Of a stretch of DNA of 64,000 bases, positions 29,682 through 38,445 are shown piece by piece. The DNA is from Streptomyces sp. RPA4-2 (GTDB lineage: Bacteria > Actinomycetota > Actinomycetes > Streptomycetales > Streptomycetaceae): the NCBI RefSeq assembly GCF_012273515.2, contig NZ_CP050975.2:4960001-5024000 (forward strand). The letters run 5' to 3'. Position 1 is the stretch's first letter. The number at the start of each line of letters is the position of its first letter. The notes under the pieces were generated by a model. It saw only the letters and a list, made by a program, of their open reading frames with translations, searched no databases and had not been told where the DNA came from. The position numbers and the translations under genes were made by a program.

Positions 29682-31229
29682 ATGCTCCGGAGTATGGCTG
29701 TGCCCCCGCAGGAATCACCGGCCGTACGGATCTCCTCGCCCGCGGGCAGGTGGATCCTGCTGACCACCGTGCTCGGCTCCAGCATGGCCATGCTGGACTC
29801 GACGGTCGTCAACGTCGCGCTGCCGCGGATCGGCCGTGACCTGGACGCGAGTCTGGCCGCCCTGCAGTGGACCGTGAACGCGTACATGCTGACGCTGGCC
29901 GGGCTGATCCTGCTGGGCGGCTCGCTCGGGGACCGTTTCGGGCGCCGCAAGGTGTTCGTCCTCGGTGTCATGTGGTTCGCCTCCGCCTCGCTGCTGTGCG
30001 GGCTCGCGCCGAACGCGGGCGTGCTGATCGCGGCCCGCGCCCTGCAGGGCATCGGCGGGGCGCTGCTGACCCCGGGTTCCCTCGCGCTCATCCAGGCCTC
30101 CTTCCATCCCGACGACCGCGCGAAGGCCGTCGGCCTGTGGTCGGGCTTCGGCGGCATCGGCGGGGCGGTCGGCCCGTTCCTGGGCGGCTGGCTGGTGGAC
30201 GGCCCCGGCTGGCGCTGGGTCTTCCTGCTGAACATCCCGCTGGCGCTGGTGTGCGTGCCCGTGGCCCTGCGGCACGTCCCGGAGTCCGACGGGAGCACCG
30301 CCGTGCCCGGCCGGGAGAAGGAGCTCGCGGGCGGCCGGCCGCACCGCGGCTTCGACGTGCTCGGCGCGTCCCTCGGCGCGGTGGCGCTCGCGCTGGTGAC
30401 GTACGCCCTGATCGAGGCCACCAGCGGGTCCGTGCTCGTCTGGGTGTCGGCGGTCCTGGGTGTGGCCGCCGGGGTGGGCTTCGTGCACGTCGAGCGGAGC
30501 CGGCCCGATCCGATGATGCCGCCGGACATCTTCGCGTCGCGGCAGTTCACGGCCGTCAACCTCGTCACCCTGTGCGTGTACGCGGCGTTCGGGGGCTTCT
30601 TCTTCCTGACCGCGCTCCAGCTCCAGGTCGTGGCCGGCTACTCGCCCCTGCAGGCGGGGACGGCGCTGCTGCCCACCACCGCGCTGATGCTGCTGTTCTC
30701 CGCCCGCTCCGGCGAGCTGGCGCAGCGCATCGGGCCGCGCATCCCGCTCACGGTGGGCCCGCTGCTGTGCGCGGTGGCGATGCTGCTGATGCTGCGGGTG
30801 GGCAAGGACGCCGTGTACGTCAGCGACGTGCTGCCCGCCCTCCTGGTGATGGGCGCGGGCATGGTGACGCTCGTCGCGCCGCTGACCGCGACCGTCCTCG
30901 CCTCCGTGGACACCGGGCGGGCGGGCCTGGCCAGCGGCATCAACAACGCGGCGGCCCGGGTCGGCGGTCTCCTCGCCGTCGCGGCGCTGCCGGTGCTGGT
31001 CGGTATGGGCCCGGAGGCGTACCGCTCGGCGGACGCCTTCGACTCCGCGTTCCGGCGCGCGATGCCGCTGTGCGCGGGCGTGCTCGTGGTGGGGGCGGTG
31101 CTGGCCTTCGCGACCGTCCGCCGGCCCGCGCCCGACTGCCGCCGCCCGCAGTGCCGTACGCACGGCTGTGTGACGACGCCCCCGCTGGAGCCGCAGCGCG
31201 CGGCGGCCCCTGGACGGCTTCCGTCCTGA
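29682..31229 (+). CDS. MFS multidrug exporter (DHA2, EmrB/QacA type)
   Basis: A 515-residue transporter with about fourteen membrane helices. Family motifs are the motif A loop GDRFGRRKVFVLG, motif C-like PLLGGWLVDGPGWRWVF (as GPFLGGWLVDGPGWRW) and the N-terminal LDSTVVNVALPRIGRDL. It should export drugs or toxic metabolites using the proton gradient. The C-terminal 30 residues are Cys/Arg/Pro-rich and outside the membrane part. Three starts are possible: ATG 29682, ATG 29694 and GTG 29700; only GTG 29700 has GGAG at a good distance. No regulator gene is adjacent. Confidence 0.88.
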   Translation: MLRSMAVPPQESPAVRISSPAGRWILLTTVLGSSMAMLDSTVVNVALPRIGRDLDASLAALQWTVNAYMLTLAGLILLGGSLGDRFGRRKVFVLGVMWFASASLLCGLAPNAGVLIAARALQGIGGALLTPGSLALIQASFHPDDRAKAVGLWSGFGGIGGAVGPFLGGWLVDGPGWRWVFLLNIPLALVCVPVALRHVPESDGSTAVPGREKELAGGRPHRGFDVLGASLGAVALALVTYALIEATSGSVLVWVSAVLGVAAGVGFVHVERSRPDPMMPPDIFASRQFTAVNLVTLCVYAAFGGFFFLTALQLQVVAGYSPLQAGTALLPTTALMLLFSARSGELAQRIGPRIPLTVGPLLCAVAMLLMLRVGKDAVYVSDVLPALLVMGAGMVTLVAPLTATVLASVDTGRAGLASGINNAAARVGGLLAVAALPVLVGMGPEAYRSADAFDSAFRRAMPLCAGVLVVGAVLAFATVRRPAPDCRRPQCRTHGCVTTPPLEPQRAAAPGRLPS

Positions 31230-31325
31230 GTCGTCGGGGGCCGCCCGGCGGCTCCCGCGGAACCGGTGGCTCCGGAGAGGCGGGCGGACGTCACCGGGCA
31301 CCGGCGATGCAGCAGACTGGAACCC

Positions 31326-31739
31326 ATGACGATTCACGAGAACCTCCTCGGGGGACCGCCCCCGACCTACCTGCCCGACGACCCGGAGCCGCGCGAGCTC
31401 CTCGCGAACGGCACGCCGTCCGCCGACGTCGCCGCCAAGTACCCGACGTCCTCGCTCGCCTGGGCCCAGCTGGCCGACGAGGCGTACGAGCGGGGCAGTG
31501 TCGTCGAGTCGTACGCGTACGCCCGTACGGGATACCACCGCGGCCTGGACTCCCTGCGGCGCAGCGGCTGGAAGGGCCACGGCCCGGTGCCGTGGGAGCA
31601 CGAGCCGAACCGCGGATTCCTGCGCGCCCTGAACGGCCTCGCCCGCGCCGCGCAGGCGATCGGCGAGAAGGAGGAGTACGAGCGCTGCAGCCAGTTCCTG
31701 AAGGACTCCTCGCCGACGGCGGCGCAGACGCTGGGTTAG
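31326..31739 (+). CDS. DUF3151 family protein
   Basis: A 137-residue cytoplasmic protein of the actinobacterial DUF3151 family: HENLLGGPPPTYLPDDPEP at the start, then YPTSSLAWAQLADEA, VVESYAYARTGYHRGLDSL and the C-terminal GFLRALNGLARAAQAIGE. The helical repeats look like a small TPR-type fold (inference). ATG 31326 is chosen because the conserved MTIHENLLG start is there. Family function is unknown. It lies alone between the exporter and the kynurenine genes. Confidence 0.84.
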   Translation: MTIHENLLGGPPPTYLPDDPEPRELLANGTPSADVAAKYPTSSLAWAQLADEAYERGSVVESYAYARTGYHRGLDSLRRSGWKGHGPVPWEHEPNRGFLRALNGLARAAQAIGEKEEYERCSQFLKDSSPTAAQTLG

Positions 31740-31898
31740 TCGGGTCGCGGAACCTGTGGGGCCCGTCCGGCGGGTGTGACCGGGCGGGTCTTGCGTTTTC
31801 GGGGGACGATTGCGCAGGATTCCCGGTGGGGACCGGGGCCCCCGTGTCGATAACGGCAGGGGCGGACCGCTACCCGGAGCACGTATCAGGAGACAGCG

Positions 31899-32747
31899 AT
31901 GTCGTCCCAGCCGGCCGGGCCCGCGGTGGCCCAGGCGCCCGAGACCCCGCATCTCGACTTCCACGGCACCACGCCGTACGAGGACTACGTCCAGGCGGAC
32001 GTCCTCACCCACTTGCAGCACATCCGCTCCGACGACCCCGGGGAGATGGTCTTCCTGGTGACCACCCAGGTCATGGAGCTGTGGTTCACGGTCATCGTGC
32101 ACGAGTGGGAGACCGCGGCGCAGGCGCTGCGCGAGGACCGGCTGCCCGTCGCCGTGGCGGCCCTCAAGCGGTCCCTGCGGGAGCTGGAGGCGCTGAACGC
32201 GTCCTGGCGGCCCCTCGCGCAGCTCACGCCGGCGCAGTTCAACTCGTACCGCTCCGCCCTCGGCGAGGGCTCCGGATTCCAGTCCGCGATGTACCGGCGG
32301 ATGGAGTTCCTGCTCGGTGAGAAGTCCGCGTCCATGCTGGTCCCGCACCGGGGCGCGCCGCGGGTGCACGCCGAGTTGGAGAAGGCGCTGCACGAGCCGA
32401 GCCTGTACGACGAGGTGCTGCGGCTGCTCGCGCGGCGCGGGCACGCGGTCCCGGCCGCCGTGCTGGAGCGGGACGTGTCGCTGCGGTACGAGCCCTCGCC
32501 GCAGGTGGAGGCGGTGTGGACCGCGCTCTACTCGGGGGACGAGGAGAACGACCTGGCCCGGCTCGGGGAGGCGCTGACGGACGTCGCGGAGCTGGTGTGG
32601 CGATGGCGCAACGACCATCTCGTCGCGACGCGCCGCGCGATGGGCGCGAAGACGGGCACGGGCGGCTCCGCCGGGGTGGCCTGGCTGGAGAAGCGGGCGC
32701 AGAAGAACGTGTTCCCCGAGCTGTGGACGGCGCGCAGCCATGTCTGA
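31899..32747 (+). CDS. kynA: Tryptophan 2,3-dioxygenase
   Basis: A 282-residue haem dioxygenase that opens the indole ring of tryptophan to N-formylkynurenine, the first step of the kynurenine route. The start LDFHGTTPYEDYVQADVLTH and the region EMVFLVTTQVMELWFTVIVHEWE are typical, and RPLAQLTPAQFNSYRSALGEGSGFQS carries the conserved substrate-binding residues; the haem His is expected within the C-terminal helices. AGGAGA precedes the ATG. The stop overlaps the kynureninase start by 8 bases, showing a coupled operon. Confidence 0.95.
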   Translation: MSSQPAGPAVAQAPETPHLDFHGTTPYEDYVQADVLTHLQHIRSDDPGEMVFLVTTQVMELWFTVIVHEWETAAQALREDRLPVAVAALKRSLRELEALNASWRPLAQLTPAQFNSYRSALGEGSGFQSAMYRRMEFLLGEKSASMLVPHRGAPRVHAELEKALHEPSLYDEVLRLLARRGHAVPAAVLERDVSLRYEPSPQVEAVWTALYSGDEENDLARLGEALTDVAELVWRWRNDHLVATRRAMGAKTGTGGSAGVAWLEKRAQKNVFPELWTARSHV

Positions 32748-33927
32748 GTCGTACGCCGGGAAGGCGGCGGCGCTGGACGCCGCGGACGAACTCGCCGGGC
32801 TGCGGGACCGGTTCGTGCTGGACGACGTGGTGTACCTGGACGGGAACTCGCTCGGCGCGCTGTCGGTGGACGTCCCCGGCCGGGTCGACGACGTCGTCCG
32901 CAGGCAGTGGGGCGAGCTGCGGATCCGGTCCTGGGAGGAGAGCGGCTGGTGGACGGCGCCGGAGCGGATCGGCGACCGTATCGCGCCGCTGGTCGGCGCC
33001 GCTCCCGGTCAGATCGTGGTCGGTGACTCGACGAGCGTGAACGTCTTCAAGGCGCTGGTGGGGGCCGTGCGGCTGGCCGGTGCCGGGCGGGACGAGATCG
33101 TCGTCGACGCGACGACGTTCCCGTCGGACGGTTACATCGCCGCTTCGGCGGCGCGGCTGACGGGCTGTGAGCTGCGCCCGGTGGAGCCGTCGGCGGTGCC
33201 GGACGCGGTGGGGCCCCGTACGGCGGCGGTGCTGCTGAACCACGTCGACTACCGCACCGGCCGGCTGCACGACCTGCCGGCCCTGACGTCCGCGATCCAC
33301 GACGCGGGCGCCCTGGCGGTCTGGGACCTCTGCCACAGCGCGGGGGCCCTGCCCGTGGGTCTGGACGCCCACGGGGTCGACCTGGCGGTCGGCTGCACCT
33401 ACAAGTACCTGAACGGGGGGCCGGGTTCGCCCGCGTACCTCTACGTCCGCGCCGGCCTGCAGGATCGTTTCGACTCCCCGTTGCCCGGCTGGAACTCGCA
33501 CACGAACCCGTTCGACATGAGCGCGGAGTTCATACCCGCGCCGGGCGCTGCGCGGGGCCGGGTCGGTACGCCGGACATCCTCTCCATGCTGGCCCTGGAG
33601 GCGGCGCTGGAGGTGTGGGACGGGGTGTCGGTCGACGCGGTCCGGGCCAAGTCGCTCGCGCTGGGCGACTTCTTCCTGGAGTGCGTCGAGGCGTACGTTC
33701 CCGGAGGCCGCGTGGAGTCCGTGACGCCGTCGGTCCACGCCGAACGCGGCAGCCAGGTCTCCCTGCGGTGCGCGGACGCGGGAGACGTGATGAAGCGTCT
33801 CATCGACCGCGGTGTGGTCGGCGACTTCCGCCGTCCGGACATCCTGCGCTTCGGCCTCACCCCGCTGTACGTGGGTTTCGCCGACGTGGAGCGGGCGGCG
33901 CGGGTGCTGGGGGAGACGGTGGGCTAG
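32740..33927 (+). CDS. kynU: Kynureninase
   Basis: A 395-residue PLP enzyme that cleaves kynurenine to anthranilate and alanine. The PLP lysine lies in GCTYKYLNGGPGSPAY; other family parts are YLDGNSLGALS, STSVNVFKALVGA, WDLCHSAGALPV and LFxCP-like PGWNSHTNPFDM. It overlaps the dioxygenase gene by 8 bases. The stop codon TAG at 33925-33927 is also the first bases of a palindromic repeat element, which therefore abuts the coding region. No nadA/B-type genes for quinolinate synthesis are near, so anthranilate is the likely end product. Confidence 0.94.
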   Translation: MSESYAGKAAALDAADELAGLRDRFVLDDVVYLDGNSLGALSVDVPGRVDDVVRRQWGELRIRSWEESGWWTAPERIGDRIAPLVGAAPGQIVVGDSTSVNVFKALVGAVRLAGAGRDEIVVDATTFPSDGYIAASAARLTGCELRPVEPSAVPDAVGPRTAAVLLNHVDYRTGRLHDLPALTSAIHDAGALAVWDLCHSAGALPVGLDAHGVDLAVGCTYKYLNGGPGSPAYLYVRAGLQDRFDSPLPGWNSHTNPFDMSAEFIPAPGAARGRVGTPDILSMLALEAALEVWDGVSVDAVRAKSLALGDFFLECVEAYVPGGRVESVTPSVHAERGSQVSLRCADAGDVMKRLIDRGVVGDFRRPDILRFGLTPLYVGFADVERAARVLGETVG

Positions 33928-34103
33928 GGCGTGTTGCGATAAGTCCCGGCGTCCGCCCGGAGGGCGGGCCTCGCGGCGTCTGGTGCGTGCTCTCGGTGGG
34001 CCGGGCGGAAGCCCGCGTACTGGACGTACTCGGGTTTTCGCCCGGTGCGGCGAGAGGGCGTGCCAGGCGTCGCGAGGCAGACGGGACTTTCGCAACACGC
34101 CCT
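33926..34103. repeat. MITE-like palindromic element, 178 bp
   Basis: The ends GGGCGTGTTGCGA and its inverse TCGCAACACGCCC are terminal inverted repeats. The interior also folds back: GCCTCGCGGCGTCTGGTGCG on the left pairs with CGTGCCAGGCGTCGCGAGGC on the right, and a short GTACTGGACGTAC centre is near 34018. The left arm has an extra 20 bp (GCGTCCGCCCGGAGGGCGGG). It encodes no protein. A partial copy lies at 40539-40581. It is likely a non-autonomous mobile element or a palindromic repeat of this genus. Confidence 0.72.
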
Positions 34104-34200
34104 GGGGGAGACGGCGGGCCGGGGGAGACGGGGGCCGGGGGCGGCAGAGGGCCGGAGGGAGCCCTGTGCGCCCCCGGCCCCCCGTAGCGGCCGCACCGGG

Positions 34201-34809
34201 TCAGTCCCCGACGACGTACACCCCGGACACCGCGGCCGCGAACGCCGCCTCGGCCGCCCGGCCGGCGGCGGCCTCGTCCGGCACCACGCCGGTGGTCAGC
34301 AGCGTGTAGTAGAGGGGCGCCGACACCGCCCGTACCACCAGCGAGGGATCGGTACCGGCCGGCAACTCGCCCCGGGCCACGCCCTGTTCGACGCACGGCG
34401 CCCACTCGCCCACCCGTACCTCGTAGAACCGCCGCAGCGCCTGCGCGGTACGGGCGTCGGACGTCGCCGCGGCGATCACCGCGCGGAACAGCGGTCCCTG
34501 CCGGGCATCGGCCAGCGTCCGCCGCACCAGCGCGGCGTTGGCGCGCAGATCACCGAGGACGGACCCGGTCTCGGCGCGCGGCAGCGACTGCTCCGCCATG
34601 TCGCCGAGCAGATCGGCGACCAGCCCCGTCACCGACCCCCACCGCCGGTACACCGTGGTCTTGCCGACCTCCGCCCGCCGTGCCACGTCGGCGAGGTCGA
34701 GATGGGCGAAGCCCTGCTCGGCGAGCACGTCGCCGGCGGCGCGCAGTACGGCCGCGCGGACACGGGCGGTGCGCCCGCCGGGACGCACGGTGCCGGGCTC
34801 GGCGGACAT
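34201..34809 (-). CDS. TetR family transcriptional regulator
   Basis: A 202-residue repressor. The N-terminal helix-turn-helix is at about residues 14-58: RAAVLRAAGDVLAEQGFAHL, then DVARRAEVGKTTVYRRWGS. The C-terminal part (RRTLADARQGPLFRAVIAAATS and ADEAAAGRAAEAAFAAA) is a helical ligand domain of the TetR_C type. ATG 34809 has AAGGAG ahead; an upstream start at 34914 lacks a site. It is divergent from the alpha/beta hydrolase at 34993 with a 180-bp gap, so that gene is a likely target. The inducer is unknown. Confidence 0.87.
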   Translation of the reverse strand: MSAEPGTVRPGGRTARVRAAVLRAAGDVLAEQGFAHLDLADVARRAEVGKTTVYRRWGSVTGLVADLLGDMAEQSLPRAETGSVLGDLRANAALVRRTLADARQGPLFRAVIAAATSDARTAQALRRFYEVRVGEWAPCVEQGVARGELPAGTDPSLVVRAVSAPLYYTLLTTGVVPDEAAAGRAAEAAFAAAVSGVYVVGD

Positions 34810-34992
34810 GACGGACTCCTTCACGATCGGCTGCCGGTACCCGCCCAGCGTAACGGAACAGCGGAACCGTTTAACCCTCACCGAGCGTGACATCCCGGTG
34901 TAGGCGCACGTCACGGGCCTGATACCGTCCCCGCCAACGGACGATCTCTCTCCCGGTCCGCCATATCCGTTTCACCGCTGAGAGGTTGGAGC

Positions 34993-35886
34993 ATGTCGGA
35001 CGACGCCGCAGCACGGGACGCCGCAGCACAGGACGCCGCCGAGGAGGCGTCGGCCTTCTCCCACCCGCCCGTCGACCCCGACGTCACCGCCGTGTACGGC
35101 GACCACCCCGACCAGGTGATCGACTTCTACAGCCCGCGTGATCCCGACCCCGCGCTGCCCGTGCCGCTGGTGGTCGTCCTGCACGGCGGTGCCTGGCGCG
35201 CCCCGTACGACCGCAGGCACATCACCCCGTTCGCGGACTTCCTGGCCCGCCGAGGCTTCGCGGTGGCCAATGTCGAGTACCGCAGGGGCGCGGTGCTCCC
35301 CGCGCAGGGCGGCGAGGGCCCGGTGGCGGGCCGCTGGCCGGACACCTTCGACGACGTCGCGGCGGCGCTCGACGCGCTGCCCCCGCTGGTGAAGGCGCAT
35401 CTGCCGGGGGTCGACCCGCACCGCACGGTGATCACCGGCCACTCGGCCGGCGGCCACCTCGCCCTGTGGGCCGCCGCCCGGCACGTCCTGCCCGCCGACG
35501 CCCCCTGGCGCACCGACCGCCCCGCCCCGCTGCGCGGCGTCGTCGCCCTCGCCCCGATCGCCGACTTCCAGGTCGCCGAGAAACTGGACGTGTGCTCCGG
35601 AGCGTCCCGCCAACTCCTGGGCGGTGAGGCACGGTTCGCGGAACGGCAGCCCTATGCCGACCCCGCCCACCTGCTCCCCACGGGCATCGCCACGACTCTC
35701 GTACAGGGCCGCACCGACCTCGTCGTGCCGCAGGCGGTCGCCGAGTCGTACGCCGAGGCCGCGGCACGCGCCGGCGAGGTGGTCGGTCTGACGCTCCTGG
35801 AGGACGTCGGCCACTTCCCGCTGATCGACCCGGCGGCGGACGCGTGCGCGGTCGTGGCCGAGGAGATCGCCCAACTGGCCTGGTGA
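34993..35886 (+). CDS. Alpha/beta hydrolase, probable kynurenine formamidase
   Basis: A 297-residue alpha/beta hydrolase. The oxyanion motif LHGGAWRAPY is near residues 63-72 and the nucleophile elbow TGHSAGGHLA has Ser at 151; VVALAPIADFQ, DLVVPQAVAESYAE and the C-terminal VGHFPLIDP with the catalytic His complete the fold. The HGGAW and GHSAGG pattern matches the arylformamidase group, which hydrolyses N-formylkynurenine. Location 1 kb after the dioxygenase-kynureninase pair supplies the missing middle step, so this role is likely but inferred. The first 25 residues are an Ala/Asp-rich lead. A TetR gene is divergent. Confidence 0.78.
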   Translation: MSDDAAARDAAAQDAAEEASAFSHPPVDPDVTAVYGDHPDQVIDFYSPRDPDPALPVPLVVVLHGGAWRAPYDRRHITPFADFLARRGFAVANVEYRRGAVLPAQGGEGPVAGRWPDTFDDVAAALDALPPLVKAHLPGVDPHRTVITGHSAGGHLALWAAARHVLPADAPWRTDRPAPLRGVVALAPIADFQVAEKLDVCSGASRQLLGGEARFAERQPYADPAHLLPTGIATTLVQGRTDLVVPQAVAESYAEAAARAGEVVGLTLLEDVGHFPLIDPAADACAVVAEEIAQLAW

Positions 35887-35915
35887 CAGCGGCAGTCGAC
35901 ACCGTCCCCTACTCC

Positions 35916-35942
35916 TCGGGTCATACCCGTAGTACCTGAGAG
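35916..35942 (+). promoter_or_regulatory. Shared motif TACCCGTAGTACCTGAGA, copy 1
   Basis: TCGGGTCATACCCGTAGTACCTGAGA here and TCGGGTCTACCCCGTAGTACCTGAGA at 40609-40634 agree over about 23 of 26 bases. This copy lies 110 bp before the DUF1023 gene that starts the first unit containing a two-component system. It is a candidate promoter or response-regulator operator. Confidence 0.5.
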
Positions 35943-36049
35943 CTACCTCCCGGGTGAGCTCCCTGGGAGGACGCCGACGACGCGTGACGATCCGTAACTT
36001 CCCCTGCAGAGACGCCCGACGGGCGGGCAAGCGGGAGGGGAAGGACGGC

Positions 36050-37051
36050 ATGGATCTCCGGGTGAGGCCGAGCGACGCGCACGGGGGCGGGAGCCGACGC
36101 GATGGCGGGCAGGTGCTCCGGCGTCTGGTCCGTACCCTGCTCGCGGCGCTGGTCGTCTGCGCCGTCGTCGTCCCCGTGTCGGCAGCCGCCCGCCCGCGGA
36201 TCCCCGCCCCCGCCCCGGCGGTACTCGCCCCGCCGACCCGTTCGACCCTGGTCACGGCGTACGCGGCGAACCGCGCGAACGCCGAGCGGGCGGCCCGCAT
36301 GGCAGCCGGCCACGGCGACCGCACCCGAGCCGCCGCGGACCGCGCGATGGCCGCTCGCGGCCGCCACCTCCTCTCCTTCGACGGCCGGGGAGCGGGCCTG
36401 GCCGTCGAGGTCCTCGGCGACCTCGCGGACGCCGGCCGCGTCGCGGTCCTGGTCCCGGGTTCCGACACCACCCTGGAGACGTACGGCCGCTTCCGCGCCG
36501 CGGCTCTCGCCCTGCACGACCGGCTCGGCCCGGGTACGGCGGTCGTCGCCTGGCTCGGTTACGAGACCCCGGGCACGGTCAGCACCACGGTCCTGACGGC
36601 CGGCCGGGCCGAGGAAGCGGCCCCGCGCCTGAAGGGGTTCGTACGCGAACTGCGCGGAGTCGTCGGCCCCGAGGCGCACCTCTCCCTGCTGTGCCACTCC
36701 TACGGCTCGGTCGTCTGCGGCCGCGCGGCGCGAGGGCTGGACGTGGAGGACATCGCCCTGGTCGGCAGCCCGGGTACCGGCTCGGACTCCGTGGCGGACC
36801 TGGGCACGTCCGCCCGCGTCTGGGCCGCCCGCGGCGCCGGCGACTGGATCGCGGACGTCCCGCACGGCCGTGCCGACCTCTTCGGCACGACGGTCGGCTT
36901 CGGCACCGACCCGGTGTCCCCGGCCTTCGGCGCCCACGTCTTCGCGGCGGGCGGCGGCGGCCACAGCGACTACTTCACGCCGGGCTCGGTGTCCCTGGAC
37001 AACCTCGCCCGGATCGTCCTCGGAGACACCTCGGAGGTGCCCCGTGCGTAA
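36050..37051 (+). CDS. DUF1023 alpha/beta hydrolase, membrane/secreted
   Basis: A 333-residue protein of the actinobacterial DUF1023 family. A membrane or signal helix lies at residues 24-45 (LVRTLLAALVVCAVVVPVSA) after a basic lead, so the catalytic part is outside the cell. The catalytic elbow is LLCHSYGSVVCG and the family marker is LVGSPGTGSDSV; AGGGGHSDYFTPGS carries a likely catalytic His near the end. The substrate is unknown. ATG 36050 follows GGGAGGGGAAGG. It overlaps the next gene, an acyltransferase, by 8 bases; together they lead the unit that includes the first two-component system. Confidence 0.82.
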   Translation: MDLRVRPSDAHGGGSRRDGGQVLRRLVRTLLAALVVCAVVVPVSAAARPRIPAPAPAVLAPPTRSTLVTAYAANRANAERAARMAAGHGDRTRAAADRAMAARGRHLLSFDGRGAGLAVEVLGDLADAGRVAVLVPGSDTTLETYGRFRAAALALHDRLGPGTAVVAWLGYETPGTVSTTVLTAGRAEEAAPRLKGFVRELRGVVGPEAHLSLLCHSYGSVVCGRAARGLDVEDIALVGSPGTGSDSVADLGTSARVWAARGAGDWIADVPHGRADLFGTTVGFGTDPVSPAFGAHVFAAGGGGHSDYFTPGSVSLDNLARIVLGDTSEVPRA

Positions 37052-38399
37052 GTCATCACCCGCGTCCGTACAGCACACACCGCGCCCGCCGGAAGACGGA
37101 ACCGGGGTCACGGAGGAAGCCGTCGGGGCAGGCGGACAGGAAGCCGGCCGTCGGGATGTGCGGGCGGGCGCGCGGCCCGGCGCGCGGGCCGGGCTGAGGG
37201 CCGCGGCGCGGGCCGTCGGCAGCGGCGCCCGGCGCGTCGACGCGGCCACCCCCGCGCGGCGGGACCGTGCCGTCGACGCGCTGCGTGCCTTCGCGATCCT
37301 CGGGGTGGTCCTCGGCCACTGGCTGGTGACGGCCCTGGTCGAGGACGGCGGCACCCTGCACGCGGAGAGCCCGTTACGGCACCTGCCGTGGCTGGCCCCC
37401 CTCTCCTGGGCCTTCCAGACCCTCGCCGTGTTCTTCCTGGTCGGAGGTCATGTGGCGACGAGGAGCCATGCGTCGGCACGGGCACGGGGCATGACGTACG
37501 GTCAGTGGCTGCGCGCCCGCCTGGCGAGACTCTTCAAGCCGGTGGCCGCCGTACTGACCCTCTGGACGGTGGCCGCGGCCTGCCTGCTCGGGTCGGGCAC
37601 CGGCGTCGGGACCGTCCACGCCCTCGTCAAACTCGCCCTGTCCCCGCTGTGGTTCCTCCTGGTGTTCGCCGGGCTGACCGCGGCGACCCCGGTGCTCACC
37701 CGGCTGAACCCGCTGTGGCCGCTGGCCGTCGTTCTCCATGTGGACCTGGTGCGTTTCGGACTCGGCGGACCCTCCTGGCTCGGCTGGGTGAACGTGGCGG
37801 CGGGCTGGCTGGTCCCCTACACGCTGGGCGCGGCCTGGACGCGCGGCGAGCTGGACCGGCGGCGCGCGGGCTGGGTGCTGTTCGGCTGCGGCGCGACGGC
37901 GACGGCCGCGCTGGTGGCGTGGGCCGGCTACCCCGCGTCGATGGTGGGCGTCCCGGGCGCGGCGGTCTCGAACCTGAACCCGCCGACGCTGGCCGCGGTC
38001 ACCTTCGGCCTGGCCCAGTGCGGCCTCGCGCTGCTGCTGCGCGAGCCGCTCCGCCGGTGGATGCGGCGGCCACTCGCCTGGGCGGCAGTGGCGGTCGTCA
38101 ACCTGTCGGCGATGACGATATTCCTCTGGCACCAGACGTCCCTGATGGCGGTCACCGCCGTGGGCCTGTCCGTAGGCCGGCTGCCCGGTCTGCACACGGT
38201 CCCCGACGACCTCGTCTGGGTGGCGGCCCGCCTGGCCTGGCTCCCGGTGTTCGCCCTCGCCCTGGCCGTCTGCCGAGCCGCCTTCCGCTCCTGCGAACAG
38301 GGCCCGCGCCGCCGCACGGGCCGTCCCTCCCGTATCGTCCGCGTGCACCGCCGTGGTGGTCCGGCGGGCACACGAACGGCCCCTCGTGCCCGGGGTTGA
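37044..38399 (+). CDS. Acyltransferase 3 family membrane protein (OafA/YrhL type)
   Basis: A 451-residue membrane acyltransferase with about ten helices. The family start DALRAFAILGVVLGHWLVTA (with the key His) lies near residues 78-97 and is followed by FFLVGGHVATRS. These enzymes add acetyl or related groups to sugars or lipids at the membrane. A charged N-terminal lead of about 75 residues is cytoplasmic. GTG 37044 with GGAGG ahead overlaps the DUF1023 gene by 8 bases. Substrate unknown. The kinase gene starts 46 bases after the stop, in the same direction. Confidence 0.82.
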   Translation: MRKSSPASVQHTPRPPEDGTGVTEEAVGAGGQEAGRRDVRAGARPGARAGLRAAARAVGSGARRVDAATPARRDRAVDALRAFAILGVVLGHWLVTALVEDGGTLHAESPLRHLPWLAPLSWAFQTLAVFFLVGGHVATRSHASARARGMTYGQWLRARLARLFKPVAAVLTLWTVAAACLLGSGTGVGTVHALVKLALSPLWFLLVFAGLTAATPVLTRLNPLWPLAVVLHVDLVRFGLGGPSWLGWVNVAAGWLVPYTLGAAWTRGELDRRRAGWVLFGCGATATAALVAWAGYPASMVGVPGAAVSNLNPPTLAAVTFGLAQCGLALLLREPLRRWMRRPLAWAAVAVVNLSAMTIFLWHQTSLMAVTAVGLSVGRLPGLHTVPDDLVWVAARLAWLPVFALALAVCRAAFRSCEQGPRRRTGRPSRIVRVHRRGGPAGTRTAPRARG

Positions 38400-38445
38400 C
38401 GGGGTGACCGGCACGGAGCCCGGGGAGCCGGACAAGGAGCCCTCC

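Noticed and set aside
29715..32741. A minus-strand frame of 1008 residues
   Set aside because: Antisense to the MFS exporter, DUF3151 and tryptophan dioxygenase; no family pattern.
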